Shown: piece after piece, positions 34,190-44,921 of the stretch
Layout of the letters: the number at the start of each line of letters is the position of its first letter
Numbering within the stretch: position 1 is the first letter of the stretch
Source: CAYFKJ01 sp964528595
GTDB lineage: Bacteria; Pseudomonadota; Alphaproteobacteria; UBA2966
Reading direction: 5' to 3'
Assembly (NCBI GenBank): GCA_964528595.1
Contig: CAZGTM010000012.1
Location: forward strand, 11,156-75,155
DNA: 64,000 nucleotides
Program-made: the position numbers and the translations under genes
The notes under the pieces: model-generated
Seen by the model: the letters and a program-made list of their open reading frames with translations, nothing else
Databases searched by the model: none
What the model was told of the DNA's origin: nothing

Positions 34190-35437
34190 TCAGATTCTCC
34201 CGCCCTGAAGGAGTTTCGGCAGCTTGCCCACCGTTCCCCGGGCATGGCGCATGAAAAACCGCTTCAGGACGGGCATTTGCTGCACGCCTGCGAGACCGAC
34301 GTCGCGCGCCAGTTTCACCGCACCGATATCGTTGGAGAACAGGCGGTTCAGCACATCGGTCACCGCCAGCAGGGTCATGTTGTCGAAGCGGCGCCAGCGC
34401 TGATAGCGCTCCAGGACGTCCGATGCGCCGATATCGAGGCCCAGCCGGGCGGCCTCCACCAGGACTTCCGCCAACGCCGCGACATCGCGCAAACCGACGT
34501 TGAGGCCCTGACCGGCGATCGGGTGCATGCCGTGGGCGGCGTCGCCGGCCAACGCCAGCCGCCGGTCAATGTAGCGCTCGGCCAGTTGCAACGACAGCGG
34601 ATAGGACCAGCGCGGACCCTCAATCGAAATCTCGCCGAGATAGTCGCCGAACCGTTTGCCGACTTCCGCCAGGAAGGCCCCATCGTCCAGCGCCATCATA
34701 GCCGGCGTGAGGTCTTCCCGTTCGGTCCAGACCAGCGAAGACCGGTTATCGGGCAACGGCAGGATGGCAAAGGGGCCCGACGGCAGGAAATGCTCCTGCG
34801 CCGTGCCGTTGTGAGGCTCGGCATGCCGCACCGTGCAGACGATACCGCATTGGTGGTAGCTCCAGCCGTCCGTGGCGATGCCGGCAGCTTCGCGGCTGGG
34901 CGAACGGCGGCCCTCCGCGCCGACGATCAGGCGGCAGTTCAGGGTGCGGCCGTCGGCCAGCGTAACGACCGCACCGTTGCTCCGCCGGTCGAAGTCCAGC
35001 GCGGTCATGGGCGCAATCATCTCAAGATTGGCGACCTCGCCGGCGCGCTGGTGCAGGGCCTGGCGCATGTGGCGGTTCTCGACCATGAAGCCGAACGGCG
35101 CGCCGTCCAACGAGCGGTGGTCGTAATGCAGGAACAGCGGCGAGGCGCCGTCCGTCACGCGAATGTCCAGAATGGCTTCGGCCCGGCCGGCCACGTGCCG
35201 CCAGGCGCCGATGGCCTCGAGCGCCTGCTGGCTGGCATGGGCGATGGCCGACGCCCGTCCGTCATAAGGCGCCGACAACATGCGCGCGGGATCGTCCGTA
35301 TCGATGACCACGGTGCGCAATCCGGCATCCGCCACGGCGATGCCCAACGCCAGGCCGACCATGCCGCCGCCGTTGATCAGCACATCGCAATCGTCGCCGG
35401 CCGTTGCGGCAGGACCCTCTACGCTCGTATCGGACAT
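34190..35437 (-). CDS. UbiH/UbiF/COQ6-family FAD-dependent hydroxylase
   Basis: 415 residues. FAD Rossmann motif DVLINGGGMVGLALGIAVADAG near residue 19. The DG region reads LIVGAEGRRSPSREAAGI (Glu where Asp is usual). The second FAD motif, LALAGDAAHGMHPIAGQGLNVGLRD, is near residue 295. These enzymes hydroxylate the ring of ubiquinone precursors with O2 and NAD(P)H. Which ring position cannot be assigned; Alphaproteobacteria have several paralogues with different regioselectivity. Divergent from the amidase with ~100 nt between. Confidence 0.9.
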   Translation of the reverse strand: MSDTSVEGPAATAGDDCDVLINGGGMVGLALGIAVADAGLRTVVIDTDDPARMLSAPYDGRASAIAHASQQALEAIGAWRHVAGRAEAILDIRVTDGASPLFLHYDHRSLDGAPFGFMVENRHMRQALHQRAGEVANLEMIAPMTALDFDRRSNGAVVTLADGRTLNCRLIVGAEGRRSPSREAAGIATDGWSYHQCGIVCTVRHAEPHNGTAQEHFLPSGPFAILPLPDNRSSLVWTEREDLTPAMMALDDGAFLAEVGKRFGDYLGEISIEGPRWSYPLSLQLAERYIDRRLALAGDAAHGMHPIAGQGLNVGLRDVAALAEVLVEAARLGLDIGASDVLERYQRWRRFDNMTLLAVTDVLNRLFSNDIGAVKLARDVGLAGVQQMPVLKRFFMRHARGTVGKLPKLLQGGRI

Positions 35438-35538
35438 GCTCCAAACATTGGGTATGGCGCCGGTCTTGTCCAGTGGGCGAAATTATTTTACACCGCTGAC
35501 GATTGCCCCTTGTTGCCGGCGGCGATAGTCTTTTGGCC

Positions 35539-36903
35539 ATGAGCAACATCTGGCATGACATGACGGCGCTTGAATTGGGCGCCGGTATCGCGGACGGCGA
35601 AATCGATCCCGTCGACCTCACGGAACATTTCCTGGGCCGCATCGAGCAAGGCGATTCCGATCACAGCGTCTTCATTACAGTGACGGCCGACCGGGCGCGC
35701 GCCGAGGCGCGCGCCGCGCGCAAACGGGCCGGCGACGAACTGCGCCGCGGTCCTTTGGACGGCGTGCCGATATCATGGAAGGACCTCTTTGACAGCGCCG
35801 GCATCGCCACCACGGCGGCGTCGGAGCTGTTCCGCGACCGCGTGCCCGAGCGCGACGCCGTGACGTTGGCCCGGGCGACGCGCGCCGGCATGGTGTGCCT
35901 GGGCAAGACGAACCTGTCGGAATTCGCCTTTTCCGGCCTCGGCATCAACCCGGCGTTCGGCACGCCGAAAAATCCGTACGACACGGAAACGCCGCGCTGT
36001 CCGGGCGGCTCCTCCGCCGGTTCCGCCGTGTCGGTGGCGCGCGGACTGGCGCCGATTACGGTCGGCACCGACACCGGCGGCTCGGTCCGCATCCCCGCCG
36101 TCTGGAACGGTCTGGTAGGCCTGAAGACGACCTCCGGCGTGGTCCCCTCCGGCGGCGTCATTCCGCTGGCCCGGACCTATGACACGGTAGGTCCGCTGGC
36201 CAAGGACGTGGCCGACGCCAACGCGCTTTTCGCCCTCATGTGCGCTCGGCCGGCCGCCGATCTAACCGGCGCCGGCGTCCGGGGTCGGCGCTTCCTGGTG
36301 CCCACCAACTGCGTCTGGGACATTACCGAGCCCGCCCTGAAGGCGGAGGTCGAAAAAGCCATCGAGGCCATTGGCGCCGCCGGTGGATTACTGGTGCACG
36401 CGGCCCTGCCGGAATTCGACGAGGTGACCGATCTGGTCAACGCCGTCGGCAACATCTTCAGCCCCGAAGGCTACGGCGAGTGGCGGCACGAGATCGATAC
36501 CCAGGGTGACAAGATCCATCACGAGGTCATGCGCCGCTTCAAGATCGCCGAGACCATGTCGTCAATCGACGTCGCCGAGGCATTCCACAAATTGCGCGGC
36601 ATCAGGGGGCGCTACCTGCAGCGCGTCGCCGGGTATGATGCGGTGCTGATGCCGACGACGCAGAACACGCCGCCGGCCATCGCGCCGCTGGAAGCCGACA
36701 GCGAAGCGTATGCCAAGGCCAACCTGACGGCGCTGCACAATACCCGCCTGGGCAACCTCCTGACGCTCTGCGCCATTACCCTGCCGACCGGTCTGGCCGA
36801 AGGCCTGCCGACGGGCCTGATGATGTTCGGCACGCCCAAGCGGGAAGCCGCACTACTGCGCTTGGCGGCTGGTGTTGAAAAAGCGATCGCCGCCTCTGAA
36901 TAG
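35539..36903 (+). CDS. Amidase (amidase-signature family)
   Basis: 454 residues. The Ser-cisSer-Lys catalytic triad is present: Lys in PISWKDLFDSAG near residue 78, and the signature CPGGSSAGSAVSVARGLAP to GTDTGGSVRIPA near residues 154-190. The best-supported start is ATG 35539, 36 nt inside the longest ORF. Substrate is unknown; the family includes aryl and aliphatic amidases, and GatA itself, but there is no gatC or gatB nearby. It is followed by a 220-nt regulatory region before glnK. Confidence 0.9.
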   Translation: MSNIWHDMTALELGAGIADGEIDPVDLTEHFLGRIEQGDSDHSVFITVTADRARAEARAARKRAGDELRRGPLDGVPISWKDLFDSAGIATTAASELFRDRVPERDAVTLARATRAGMVCLGKTNLSEFAFSGLGINPAFGTPKNPYDTETPRCPGGSSAGSAVSVARGLAPITVGTDTGGSVRIPAVWNGLVGLKTTSGVVPSGGVIPLARTYDTVGPLAKDVADANALFALMCARPAADLTGAGVRGRRFLVPTNCVWDITEPALKAEVEKAIEAIGAAGGLLVHAALPEFDEVTDLVNAVGNIFSPEGYGEWRHEIDTQGDKIHHEVMRRFKIAETMSSIDVAEAFHKLRGIRGRYLQRVAGYDAVLMPTTQNTPPAIAPLEADSEAYAKANLTALHNTRLGNLLTLCAITLPTGLAEGLPTGLMMFGTPKREAALLRLAAGVEKAIAASE

Positions 36904-36906
36904 ATT

Positions 36907-36950
36907 TGCCTAATTTTTAGGCGTACTGATAGTGATGCCTATTTTTTAGT
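36907..36950 (+). repeat. Pair of 15-bp AT-rich direct repeats upstream of the glnK promoter
   Basis: TGCCTAATTTTTAGG (36907-36921) and TGCCTATTTTTTAGT (36936-36950) agree at 13 of 15 positions and start 29 bp apart. The first is also a small hairpin (GCCTAA/TTAGGC) right after the amidase stop and could act as its terminator. Position ~90-130 bp upstream of the sigma-54 promoter would suit an activator or bending-protein site. Confidence 0.4.
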
Positions 36951-37038
36951 CAAATGTTCAATGGAGAAAGCCCAATTCAAAGGCCTTCTCATTCTATTTA
37001 ATATTATTTTTCAACGGCTTATCCCGAAAAACTGAGTC

Positions 37039-37053
37039 TGGCACGGTCCTTGT
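37039..37053 (+). promoter_or_regulatory. Sigma-54 (-24/-12) promoter for glnK-amtB
   Basis: TGGCACGGTCCTTGT matches the RpoN consensus TGGCAC-N5-TTGC at all but the final C. Invariant GG of -24 and the G of -12 are at the right spacing. It lies ~71 nt upstream of the glnK start. RpoN plus NtrC control of glnK-amtB under nitrogen limitation is well established in Proteobacteria. Confidence 0.85.
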
Positions 37054-37123
37054 AATACCGGCTGCGGAACATATAACCGCGCCGCAATGACCTGCCGGCG
37101 CTCAAAGAGAGAAGGGATTACCG

Positions 37124-37462
37124 ATGAAACTCGTCATGGCGGTCATCAAGCCGTTCAAATTGGACGAGGTGCGTGAAGCACTCATGGAACTCGATGTCCA
37201 GGGTCTGACGGCCAGCGAAGTCAAAGGCTTCGGCCGACAGAAGGGACATACCGAGATTTACCGCGGCGCCGAATACGCCGTGAACTTCGTCCCCAAGATC
37301 AAGATCGAGGTCGCGGTCAATGCCGATCTCGCCGACCGGGTGGTGGAAACCATCCAAAACGCGGCCAACACCGGCCAGATCGGCGACGGCAAGATTTTTG
37401 TCTACGACCTGAGCAAGGTCATCCGCATCCGCACCGGCGAATCCGACGCCGAAGCCCTCTAA
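37124..37462 (+). CDS. glnK: Nitrogen regulatory PII protein GlnK
   Basis: 112 residues, canonical length. MKLVMAVIKPFKLDEVREAL is the standard start, the T-loop carries Tyr51 (RGAEYAVNF), the uridylylation site, and the B/C-loop reads TGQIGDGKIFV. It senses 2-oxoglutarate and ATP/ADP and blocks the neighbouring ammonium channel when nitrogen is ample. Shine-Dalgarno AGAGAGAAGGG lies just upstream. First gene of the sigma-54 controlled glnK-amtB operon. Confidence 0.97.
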   Translation: MKLVMAVIKPFKLDEVREALMELDVQGLTASEVKGFGRQKGHTEIYRGAEYAVNFVPKIKIEVAVNADLADRVVETIQNAANTGQIGDGKIFVYDLSKVIRIRTGESDAEAL

Positions 37463-37495
37463 GCATCCACCAATCAAGTCCCCTAGGAGACAATT

Positions 37496-38833
37496 ATGAA
37501 AACGCTTATCAGAAGGCCGGTACGGGCGGGCATTCTTGGCCTAACCGCCGCCGCCGCCTTGTTCGCGGCGGAACCGGCCCTGGCGGAAGACGCCAAGGTC
37601 ACCGAGACCGCCTTTATATTCAACACATTCTCGTTCCTGGTGCACGGCTTCATGGTCATGCTGATGGCCGCCGGTTTCGCCATGCTGGAAGCCGGCATGG
37701 TGCGCACCAAGAACGTCGCCACCATGTGCATTAAGAACATTTCGCTCTATTCCGTGGCCGGCATTCTTTACTACCTGATCGGTTACAACCTGATGTACTC
37801 GGGCGTCGACGGCGGCTTCATGGGCGCCTTCGCACCCTGGGGCGTCGATGACGCGGCTGTGGCCACCGGTGATTTCAACGCCGGCTACGCCTCCGGGTCC
37901 GACTGGTTCTTCCAGATGGTCTTTGTCGCCACCGCCGCCTCGATCGTCTCGGGCACCGTGGCGGAACGCATCAAGCTCTGGCCCTTCCTGATCTTCGTTG
38001 TCATCCTGACCGGCATCATCTATCCCATCGAGGGCGCTTGGCAGTGGGGCGGCGGCTGGCTCGCCGAAATGGGCTTCGCCGATTTCGCCGGCTCGACCAT
38101 CGTGCACTCCACGGGCGGCTGGGCGGCTCTCACCGGCGCCATCATCCTCGGCGCGCGGCGCGGCAAATATGGCAAGAACGGCCAGGTCACGCCGATCCCG
38201 GCCTCCTCTCTGCCGCTGGCCACGCTGGGCACGTTTATCCTGTGGTTCGGCTGGTTCGGCTTCAACGGCGGCTCGCAGCTTGCCCTCGGCAGCGCCGCGG
38301 ATGCCGTCGCCATCTCCAACATCTACATCAACACCAACATCGCGGCAGCCGGCGGCGTCGTCGCGGCCATGATCCTGACGCAGCTGGTCTACAAAAAGGT
38401 CGACCTGACCATGGCGCTCAACGGCGCCCTGGCCGGCCTGGTCAGCATCACCGCCGGCCCCGATACGCCGACCTTGGGCTCGGCCCTGATCATCGGCGCC
38501 ATCGGCGGCGTCATCGTGGTCTTCGCCATCCCGCTGTTGGACAAGTTCAAGATCGACGACGTGGTCGGCGCCATTCCGGTCCATCTTCTGGCCGGCATCT
38601 GGGGCACCATGGCCGTGCCGATCACCAACCCGGACGCCAGCTTCGTCACGCAAGCCACCGGCGTCGTCGCCATCGGCGCCTTCGTGGTCGTGGCGAGCTC
38701 CATCGCCTGGCTGGCGATCAAAGCAACCATGGGCCTGCGCCTCGACGAAGAGGACGAAGTCCTGGGCCAGGACCGCACCGAGTTGGGCCTCGAGGCCTAC
38801 CCGGAATTCGGTCAGGGTTCGCACACGGTCTAA
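37496..38833 (+). CDS. amtB: Ammonium transporter AmtB
   Basis: 445 residues. A cleavable signal peptide (AAALFAAEPALA|EDA) precedes 11 membrane helices. The twin histidines of the pore are present: STIVHSTGGWAAL near residue 205 and AIPVHLLAGIWGT near residue 365. AGFAMLEAGMVRTKN is the family signature near residue 62. The cytoplasmic C-terminal tail (GLRLDEEDEVLGQDRTELG) is the GlnK-coupling segment. GGAG 8 nt upstream; 33 nt after glnK. It conducts ammonium or ammonia into the cell. Confidence 0.96.
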   Translation: MKTLIRRPVRAGILGLTAAAALFAAEPALAEDAKVTETAFIFNTFSFLVHGFMVMLMAAGFAMLEAGMVRTKNVATMCIKNISLYSVAGILYYLIGYNLMYSGVDGGFMGAFAPWGVDDAAVATGDFNAGYASGSDWFFQMVFVATAASIVSGTVAERIKLWPFLIFVVILTGIIYPIEGAWQWGGGWLAEMGFADFAGSTIVHSTGGWAALTGAIILGARRGKYGKNGQVTPIPASSLPLATLGTFILWFGWFGFNGGSQLALGSAADAVAISNIYINTNIAAAGGVVAAMILTQLVYKKVDLTMALNGALAGLVSITAGPDTPTLGSALIIGAIGGVIVVFAIPLLDKFKIDDVVGAIPVHLLAGIWGTMAVPITNPDASFVTQATGVVAIGAFVVVASSIAWLAIKATMGLRLDEEDEVLGQDRTELGLEAYPEFGQGSHTV

Positions 38834-38849
38834 GGCCGACCGGCAATAA

Positions 38850-38884
38850 GGGGAAGGCTGCCTCACGCCCCAGCAGCCTTCCCC
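38850..38884 (+). terminator. Hairpin after amtB, probable terminator
   Basis: GGGGAAGGCTGC (38850-38861) is exactly complementary to GCAGCCTTCCCC (38873-38884) across an 11-nt loop, 16 nt after the amtB stop. There is no T-tract, so it may protect the 3' end rather than terminate alone. Confidence 0.55.
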
Positions 38885-38936
38885 CGCGGCGGCGGACCCA
38901 ACATCGATTTACCGCTGCTTAAATTTTGTTCAATTG

Positions 38937-38971
38937 TCACGGTTCTGCCTAAATCAAAGGCAGAGCCGTGA
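38937..38971 (+). terminator. Second hairpin in amtB-amt2 spacer
   Basis: TCACGGTTCTGCCT (38937-38950) pairs with AGGCAGAGCCGTGA (38958-38971) across a 7-nt AT-rich loop, with one G-U pair. No following T-run. Either a back-up terminator or a palindromic protein-binding site upstream of the second sigma-54 promoter. Confidence 0.5.
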
Positions 38972-39059
38972 TCATTTGCGTCTGCCCGGCTTTTTCGCCG
39001 GATCCGATAAACCTTTCATTTACAGGATCTTAGCTCTCCGACGAGAGCGCCGTACCGGT

Positions 39060-39074
39060 TGGCACGGCGCTTGA
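39060..39074 (+). promoter_or_regulatory. Sigma-54 (-24/-12) promoter for the second ammonium transporter
   Basis: TGGCACGGCGCTTGA has the -24 GG and -12 G at the correct spacing and differs from the glnK promoter at only three positions. It lies ~86 nt upstream of the start codon. This places the second transporter under nitrogen (RpoN/NtrC) control, separately from glnK-amtB. Confidence 0.8.
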
Positions 39075-39159
39075 TATGAAAGCCCAAAACAATCGACCAC
39101 GCGGCGGACGCTGAGCAAGCGGCGAAGTCCGGCGGTCGAAGTATGCTTTGGAGGCAACA

Positions 39160-40389
39160 ATGGACGTGATCAAGACGGGCGCAGACGTATTTTTCGTTCT
39201 CATCGGGGCCATTCTGGTCCTCGCCATGCACGCGGGATTTGCTTTCCTGGAGGTCGGCACGGTCCGCAAGAAAAACCAGGTCAATGCGCTGGTCAAAATC
39301 ATGGTCGATTTTGCCGTCTCGACGATGTCCTATTTCTTTGTCGGCTACATGATCGCCTACGGCGTCAATTTCTTTGCCAGCGCCGGCATCATCAGCGGCG
39401 CCGTCGAGGGCAGCCCCTTCGCCGGCAGCGGTCTTGATTTGGTCAAGTTCTTCTTCCTTTGCACCTTCGCGGCGGCGATCCCGGCCATCATTTCCGGCGG
39501 CATCGCGGAACGCGCCCGATTCTGGCCCCAGGTCGCGGCGACGGTCCTTGTCGTCGCTCTGGTCTATCCGTTTTTCGAGGGCATGGTTTGGGGCGGGCGC
39601 TACGGCCTGCAGGGCTGGATCGAAGGCGCCTTCGGCGCCCCCTTCCACGATTTCGCCGGTTCGGTGGTGGTTCACGCCATGGGCGGCTGGCTGGCGCTGG
39701 CGGCGGTCGTCATGCTGGGCGCCCGCATGGGCCGTTACCGCAAGGACGGCGGGGTGATCGGCATTCCGCCCTCCAACATCCCCTTCCTGGCGCTGGGCTC
39801 CTGGATCCTTTCCGTCGGCTGGTTCGGCTTCAACGTGATGAGCGCGCAGGGTCTCGAAGGCGTGACCGGTCTGGTGGCGATGAATTCGCTGATGGCCATG
39901 GGCGGCGGCATCATCGCGGCCCTGGTGATCGGTAAGAACGATCCGGGGTTCGTCCACAACGGCGCGCTGGCCGGCTTGGTCGCCGTTTGCGCGGGCTCCG
40001 ACATCATGCATCCCCTGGGCGCGCTGGCGACCGGCGCCGCAGCCGGCGCCCTGTTCGTCTGGGCCTTCACGACCTGCCAGAACAAGTGGCGCATCGACGA
40101 CGTGCTGGGCGTTTGGCCGCTGCACGGCCTGTGCGGCGCCCTGGGCGGCATTCTCGCCGGGGTCTTCGGCCTGGAAGCGCTCGGCGGCATGGGCGGCGTG
40201 TCCTTGGGCGCGCAAATAGCCGGAACGGTTGCCGGCGTCGCCGTCGCCACGGTGGCGGGCTTCATCGTCTACGGCGGCCTGCGCCAGACCATCGGCATCC
40301 GCCTGAGCCAGGAGGAAGAGCACGCCGGCGCCGACATTTCCATCCATTCCATCTCGGCCTATCCCGAGGATGACGTCCCGGCGCGGTAA
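39160..40389 (+). CDS. Second ammonium transporter (Amt family), without signal peptide
   Basis: 409 residues from ATG 39160, chosen by the GGAGG at 39150-39154. The Amt signature HAGFAFLEVGTVRKKN is near residue 24. Twin pore histidines are in GSVVVHAMGGWLAL (~residue 175) and GVWPLHGLCGALGG (~residue 327). It lacks the signal peptide and N-terminal extension of the first AmtB and has no glnK of its own. The C-terminal tail is longer and ends AYPEDDVPAR. It may be a paralogue with different affinity or a sensor; this is inference. Confidence 0.93.
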   Translation: MDVIKTGADVFFVLIGAILVLAMHAGFAFLEVGTVRKKNQVNALVKIMVDFAVSTMSYFFVGYMIAYGVNFFASAGIISGAVEGSPFAGSGLDLVKFFFLCTFAAAIPAIISGGIAERARFWPQVAATVLVVALVYPFFEGMVWGGRYGLQGWIEGAFGAPFHDFAGSVVVHAMGGWLALAAVVMLGARMGRYRKDGGVIGIPPSNIPFLALGSWILSVGWFGFNVMSAQGLEGVTGLVAMNSLMAMGGGIIAALVIGKNDPGFVHNGALAGLVAVCAGSDIMHPLGALATGAAAGALFVWAFTTCQNKWRIDDVLGVWPLHGLCGALGGILAGVFGLEALGGMGGVSLGAQIAGTVAGVAVATVAGFIVYGGLRQTIGIRLSQEEEHAGADISIHSISAYPEDDVPAR

Positions 40390-40512
40390 TTGAAATAATC
40401 CGTCGTAAACCGGTCCCGCGGCAAAATTTGATTTGGTTGCAATTCGGACCGGCGGGAGCCAAAATAGGAAATAGGAAGAATAGTTCTAAACTGGCGTTGA
40501 CGACTGCAGGGC

Positions 40513-41055
40513 ATGACAAACACGGTGTCATTGGGGGAAGCTTTGATAGTCAATTGGCCTCGCGCAATCCGTTTCGGCGGCTTGTCGATGATCCTGGCAT
40601 TCATGCTGGGAATCACCGGTCCAGCCTGGTCCCAGGAAATTTTCGGCAAAGCGCGCGTGATCGACGGCGACACCATCGTTGTCGGCGGCAAGCGCATCCA
40701 CATTTTCGGCATCGACGCACCGGAGAAAAAACAGTTCTGCAAGCAGCCCGACGGGCATTTCGGCTGCGGGCTGAACGCCGGCGATGCCATGAAGAAATTC
40801 ATCACCGGCGATCAGGTGAAATGCCGGCGCCAAAGAAGCGCAAGGCAAGGCGGTATATTCGCCGTCTGCTACGCCAACGGCACCGACGTCGGGGCCAAAA
40901 TGGTCCGGGCCGGCTGGGCGCTGGCCTACAAACGCCAGTCGAAACGCTATCTCGGCGCCGAAGCGAACGCCCGCAAAAACCAGCGCGGCATTTGGGCAAG
41001 TACCTTCGTGCTACCGTGGGACTGGCGCGCCGGCAAGCGTAAAATCGCCAAATAA
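40513..41055 (+). CDS. Thermonuclease (staphylococcal nuclease-like) family protein, secreted
   Basis: 180 residues with a hydrophobic export segment (GLSMILAFMLGITGPAWS|QEI) after a long N-terminus; a start further in (TTG at 40543, behind GGGGGA) is possible. The SNase fold is visible: KARVIDGDTIVVGGKRIHIFGIDAPE, with the active-site Arg and Glu and the calcium-binding Asp. The C-terminal MVRAGWALAYKRQSKRYLG also fits. However, the segment usually reading YGR-x-VAVCY is QGGIFAVCY, so the second catalytic Arg (Arg87 in the staphylococcal enzyme) appears to be Gly. Activity may be reduced or lost. Confidence 0.85.
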   Translation: MTNTVSLGEALIVNWPRAIRFGGLSMILAFMLGITGPAWSQEIFGKARVIDGDTIVVGGKRIHIFGIDAPEKKQFCKQPDGHFGCGLNAGDAMKKFITGDQVKCRRQRSARQGGIFAVCYANGTDVGAKMVRAGWALAYKRQSKRYLGAEANARKNQRGIWASTFVLPWDWRAGKRKIAK

Positions 41056-41118
41056 GCCTCTCCGGATTTGGCTTTTGTTGGAGCCAAGAACGCAATATCC
41101 TGATAACTAATACACTTA

Positions 41119-41142
41119 ATACCCACTAGGTATTGTGGGTAT
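41119..41142 (+). repeat. Perfect 8-bp inverted repeat upstream of the aminotransferase gene
   Basis: ATACCCAC (41119-41126) and GTGGGTAT (41135-41142) flank TAGGTATT, itself containing a third TAGGTAT-like half. It lies ~65 nt after the nuclease gene and ~130 nt before the next start. A terminator without T-tract or a regulator site; no family is recognised. Confidence 0.4.
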
Positions 41143-41272
41143 GGGCCGGATTAGCCGTCTGCACGTGACGTGCGGAAGGGTCTCCGGCAGCGCCATCGTT
41201 TACGTTTTGTACTCAATTTCGGGTCACTATTCGGACGAGTTGAATAATCCCCGCCGGCGGGAAAGTTGGTAA

Positions 41273-42481
41273 ATGCAGAACGACCGTCTCGAGAACCTGG
41301 GCGCAGGACCCTTCGACCGCTTGAGAAGCCTGTTGAGTCCGATCGAACCGCCGTCCGGCGTCGACCCCATCGTCATGTCGATCGGCGAACCGCAGCACGA
41401 CTATCCCGATTTTGTCGGCGACGTGATCGACGCCAACCGGCACCTCTACGGAAAGTATCCGCCCCTGCTGGGGACGGACGAGTACCGCGTTGCCGTCGCC
41501 GACTGGCTGACGCGGCGCTACCGGCTCGAAGAGGGCATGATCGATCCCGACCGGCATGTCGTGCCGCTGGCGGGAACGCGCGAGGGGCTTTACCTGATGG
41601 CGCCCGTCGTGGTGCCCGAGGCAACCCAGTCCGGCGGCCGCAACGCCCGGCCGGTGGTGGTGCTGCCAAATCCGTTTTACCAGGTCTATCTCGGCGCCTC
41701 GGTCTTTTCCGGCGCCGAGACGGTTTTCGCCCCCTGCACCAAGGAGAGCGGCTTCCTGCCCGATCTTTCTGACCTTGACGAGGACGCCCTGGAGCGGGCC
41801 GCCATGGTCTTCATCTGCACGCCGACGAACCCGCAGGGCGCCGTCGCCGAATTCGACCGGCTTTGCGGCTACCTCGAGATGGCGCGGCGCCATGATTTCC
41901 TGCTGGTGGTCGATGAATGTTACGCCGAGATTTACGACACCCAGCCGCCGCCCGGCGCCCTGGAGGCTTGCCGGCATCTCGGCGGGTCGATGGAGAACGT
42001 CGTTGTCTTCCACTCGCTGTCGAAACGCTCCAGCGTGCCCGGATTGCGTATCGGCTTCGCCGCCGGCGATCCCGACATCCTGCAGAAATACCTGCAGGTG
42101 CGGGCTTATTCCTCGCCCCAGGTGCCGCTGCCGATCTACGCCGCCGGCACGGCGCTGTGGCGCGACGAGCCGCACGTCGTGGTCAACCGCGGGCTCTACC
42201 GCGAAAAATTCGACATCGCGGAACGGATTTTGGCGGGCCGCTTTGATTTTTTTCGGCCCCAAGCGGGTTTTTTTCTCTGGCTCGACGTCGGCGACGGCGA
42301 GGCCGCGACGGTCAAATTATGGCGTGAGGCGGGCGTGCGCTGCGTCCCGGGCGGATATCTCGGCCGGGCCGGTGCGGACGGCGTCAATCCCGGCGATCGA
42401 TACATCAGAGTGGCGCTGGTCAACGACGCGGCGACGACCGAGGCTGCGCTGACGCGGATCGCCGAGACGCTGGAAGGCTAA
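41273..42481 (+). CDS. dapC: PLP-dependent class I/II aminotransferase, DapC-like
   Basis: 402 residues. The PLP-binding Lys is in VFHSLSKRSSVPGLRIGFAAG near residue 250, the style of N-succinyldiaminopimelate aminotransferases (DapC). FICTPTNPQGAV near residue 182 and VVDECYAEIY near 215 (Asp of the cofactor site) also match. Immediately upstream of ftsK, an order I recall from other Alphaproteobacteria. Role in lysine and meso-diaminopimelate synthesis is probable; other amino-acid substrates are possible. Confidence 0.83.
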   Translation: MQNDRLENLGAGPFDRLRSLLSPIEPPSGVDPIVMSIGEPQHDYPDFVGDVIDANRHLYGKYPPLLGTDEYRVAVADWLTRRYRLEEGMIDPDRHVVPLAGTREGLYLMAPVVVPEATQSGGRNARPVVVLPNPFYQVYLGASVFSGAETVFAPCTKESGFLPDLSDLDEDALERAAMVFICTPTNPQGAVAEFDRLCGYLEMARRHDFLLVVDECYAEIYDTQPPPGALEACRHLGGSMENVVVFHSLSKRSSVPGLRIGFAAGDPDILQKYLQVRAYSSPQVPLPIYAAGTALWRDEPHVVVNRGLYREKFDIAERILAGRFDFFRPQAGFFLWLDVGDGEAATVKLWREAGVRCVPGGYLGRAGADGVNPGDRYIRVALVNDAATTEAALTRIAETLEG

Positions 42482-42494
42482 GGAGGAGGGAGTT

Positions 42495-44907
<2,413 letters not shown>

Positions 44908-44921
<14 letters not shown>

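Larger units (their letters stand above)
38834..39159 (+). other. 326-nt intergenic region between the two ammonium transporters
   Basis: It holds no gene. In order it contains two hairpins (38850-38884 and 38937-38971), a short AT-rich stretch, a sigma-54 promoter (39060-39074) and a strong Shine-Dalgarno (GGAGG, 39150-39154) for the second transporter. I see no clear NtrC palindrome. Confidence 0.6.
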
